Origin: Marinicella sediminis
GTDB lineage: Bacteria; Pseudomonadota; Gammaproteobacteria; Xanthomonadales; Marinicellaceae
Length of the DNA stretch: 64,000 bases
Assembly: GCF_002000055.1 (NCBI RefSeq)
Contig: NZ_MVBD01000002.1
Coordinates: 248,001 to 312,000 of the forward strand
Reading direction: 5' to 3'
Each line of letters starts with the position of its first letter. Position 1 is the stretch's first letter. Made by a program: the position numbers and the translations under genes. Shown here in pieces: positions 63,635 to 64,000 of the stretch. Below the pieces are notes generated by a model. That model searched no databases. It was not told the origin of the DNA and saw only the letters and a list, made by a program, of their open reading frames with translations.

Positions 63635-64000
63635 TCACCTCTTTTTTGATGGATTGTACCAAAATGACAGTCCGCTGTGTCGCCTGGTTTTCCTTTCGAT
63701 GGCTGCCCTCAACGAGACCCCCCGGGCATACAGGGTCACTGATTGTTTCGCCCGGGTCATTCCGGTGTATAAGATTTCACGGCACATCAGGCGGTGTTCA
63801 GGCCGGTCTGGAAACGGCATCAGAACATGAGTGAATTCTGAACCCTGGCTTTTATGCACTGTCATGGCATAGGCTGCCGTGAATCGTGGTAAAACATGAA
63901 CGGAGTGGGACTGGTAGCCGCCTGAATGAGGAAATACCGCACGCATTTGCCCACTGGAAGCACGTAACAGGATGGCGACATCACCGTTGTAAATCCCCAA
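63635..64000 (-). CDS. recD: Exodeoxyribonuclease V alpha subunit, C-terminal part
   Basis: 121 residues of the C-terminus are visible; the rest lies beyond the window edge. The helicase motifs AYAMTVHKSQGSEFTHVLM (motif V-like) and ILYTGMTRAKQSVTLYA (motif VI) are characteristic of the RecD/UvrD C-terminal domain. The preceding NGDVAILLR fits the domain's beta strands. RecD is a 5'-3' helicase of the RecBCD double-strand-break repair complex. recB and recC would be expected upstream, outside this sequence. A related stand-alone RecD2-type helicase is possible because only the tail is seen. Confidence 0.85.
   Translation of the reverse strand: MGIYNGDVAILLRASSGQMRAVFPHSGGYQSHSVHVLPRFTAAYAMTVHKSQGSEFTHVLMPFPDRPEHRLMCREILYTGMTRAKQSVTLYARGVSLRAAIERKTRRHSGLSFWYNPSKKR

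Noticed and set aside
1-64000. tRNA, rRNA, CRISPR, prophage or insertion-sequence features
   Set aside because: No cloverleaf-like sequence, regular spacer-repeat array, transposase or integrase motif was seen in the intergenic regions or reading frames.

Overview
The window looks like chromosomal DNA of a free-living, aerobic, Gram-negative gammaproteobacterium with medium G+C and densely packed genes. It carries E. coli-type murB, class 2 pyrD, cvfB, hslR, msrPQ, phhAB, a 180-kDa NAD-glutamate dehydrogenase and several periplasmic c-type cytochromes. It also carries an unusual set of large secreted proteins (Asp-box, beta-helix, Calx-beta) and an ECF sigma factor paired with a serine/threonine kinase. 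That mix fits marine lineages such as Marinicella and its relatives. The genus is my inference from gene content, not from a search. I saw no rRNA, tRNA, CRISPR array, transposase, integrase or phage gene.

Layout. 1-6 kb: the 3' end of a thaumatin-like gene, an S41-type lipoprotein, a PlsC-like acyltransferase with an extra C-terminal domain, and three small unrecognised genes. 6-13 kb: a membrane-anchored amidohydrolase, a membrane AraC-type regulator, a secreted beta-helix protein and an unknown secreted protein, separated by two gene-poor stretches that share short repeats. 13-21 kb: cvfB-serC, then divergent msrP-msrQ-thrE, a 951-residue secreted Asp-box protein and hslR. 21-27.6 kb: a minus-strand chain of seven overlapping genes (rfbB, rfbA, rfbC, rfbD, manC, an inositol-monophosphatase-family phosphatase, cysQ), making dTDP-rhamnose and GDP-mannose. 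27.6-33 kb: ECF sigma factor and Ser/Thr kinase-TPR genes, convergent with a second secreted beta-helix protein. 33-35 kb: a rhamnosyltransferase-like GT2 and an FkbM methyltransferase.

35-43.6 kb: etfB-etfA-ALDH7, fpr, pyrD-murB, three small cytochrome c genes (the first behind a perfect FNR/Anr box) and a short-chain dehydrogenase. 43.6-49.5 kb: the giant glutamate dehydrogenase and a glutathione transferase. 49.6-54.9 kb: an ArsR-methyltransferase regulator (SahR-like architecture), metH and a PaaY-like hexapeptide protein. 55-57 kb: phhA-phhB divergent from an Lrp/AsnC regulator, with a palindromic operator candidate between them. 57-64 kb: a Calx-beta/DUF11 surface protein with a CTERM-like tail, a SWIM-SNF2 helicase, proC, a VOC protein and the 3' end of recD.

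Three regulatory arrangements are the most worthwhile to test. They are the ArsR-methyltransferase gene directly before metH, the Lrp-type regulator facing phhAB across a palindrome, and the ECF-kinase pair beside a secreted beta-helix protein whose C-terminal tail resembles that of the other beta-helix protein 20 kb away. Gene functions are assigned from motifs read by eye and family knowledge; no database search was possible.
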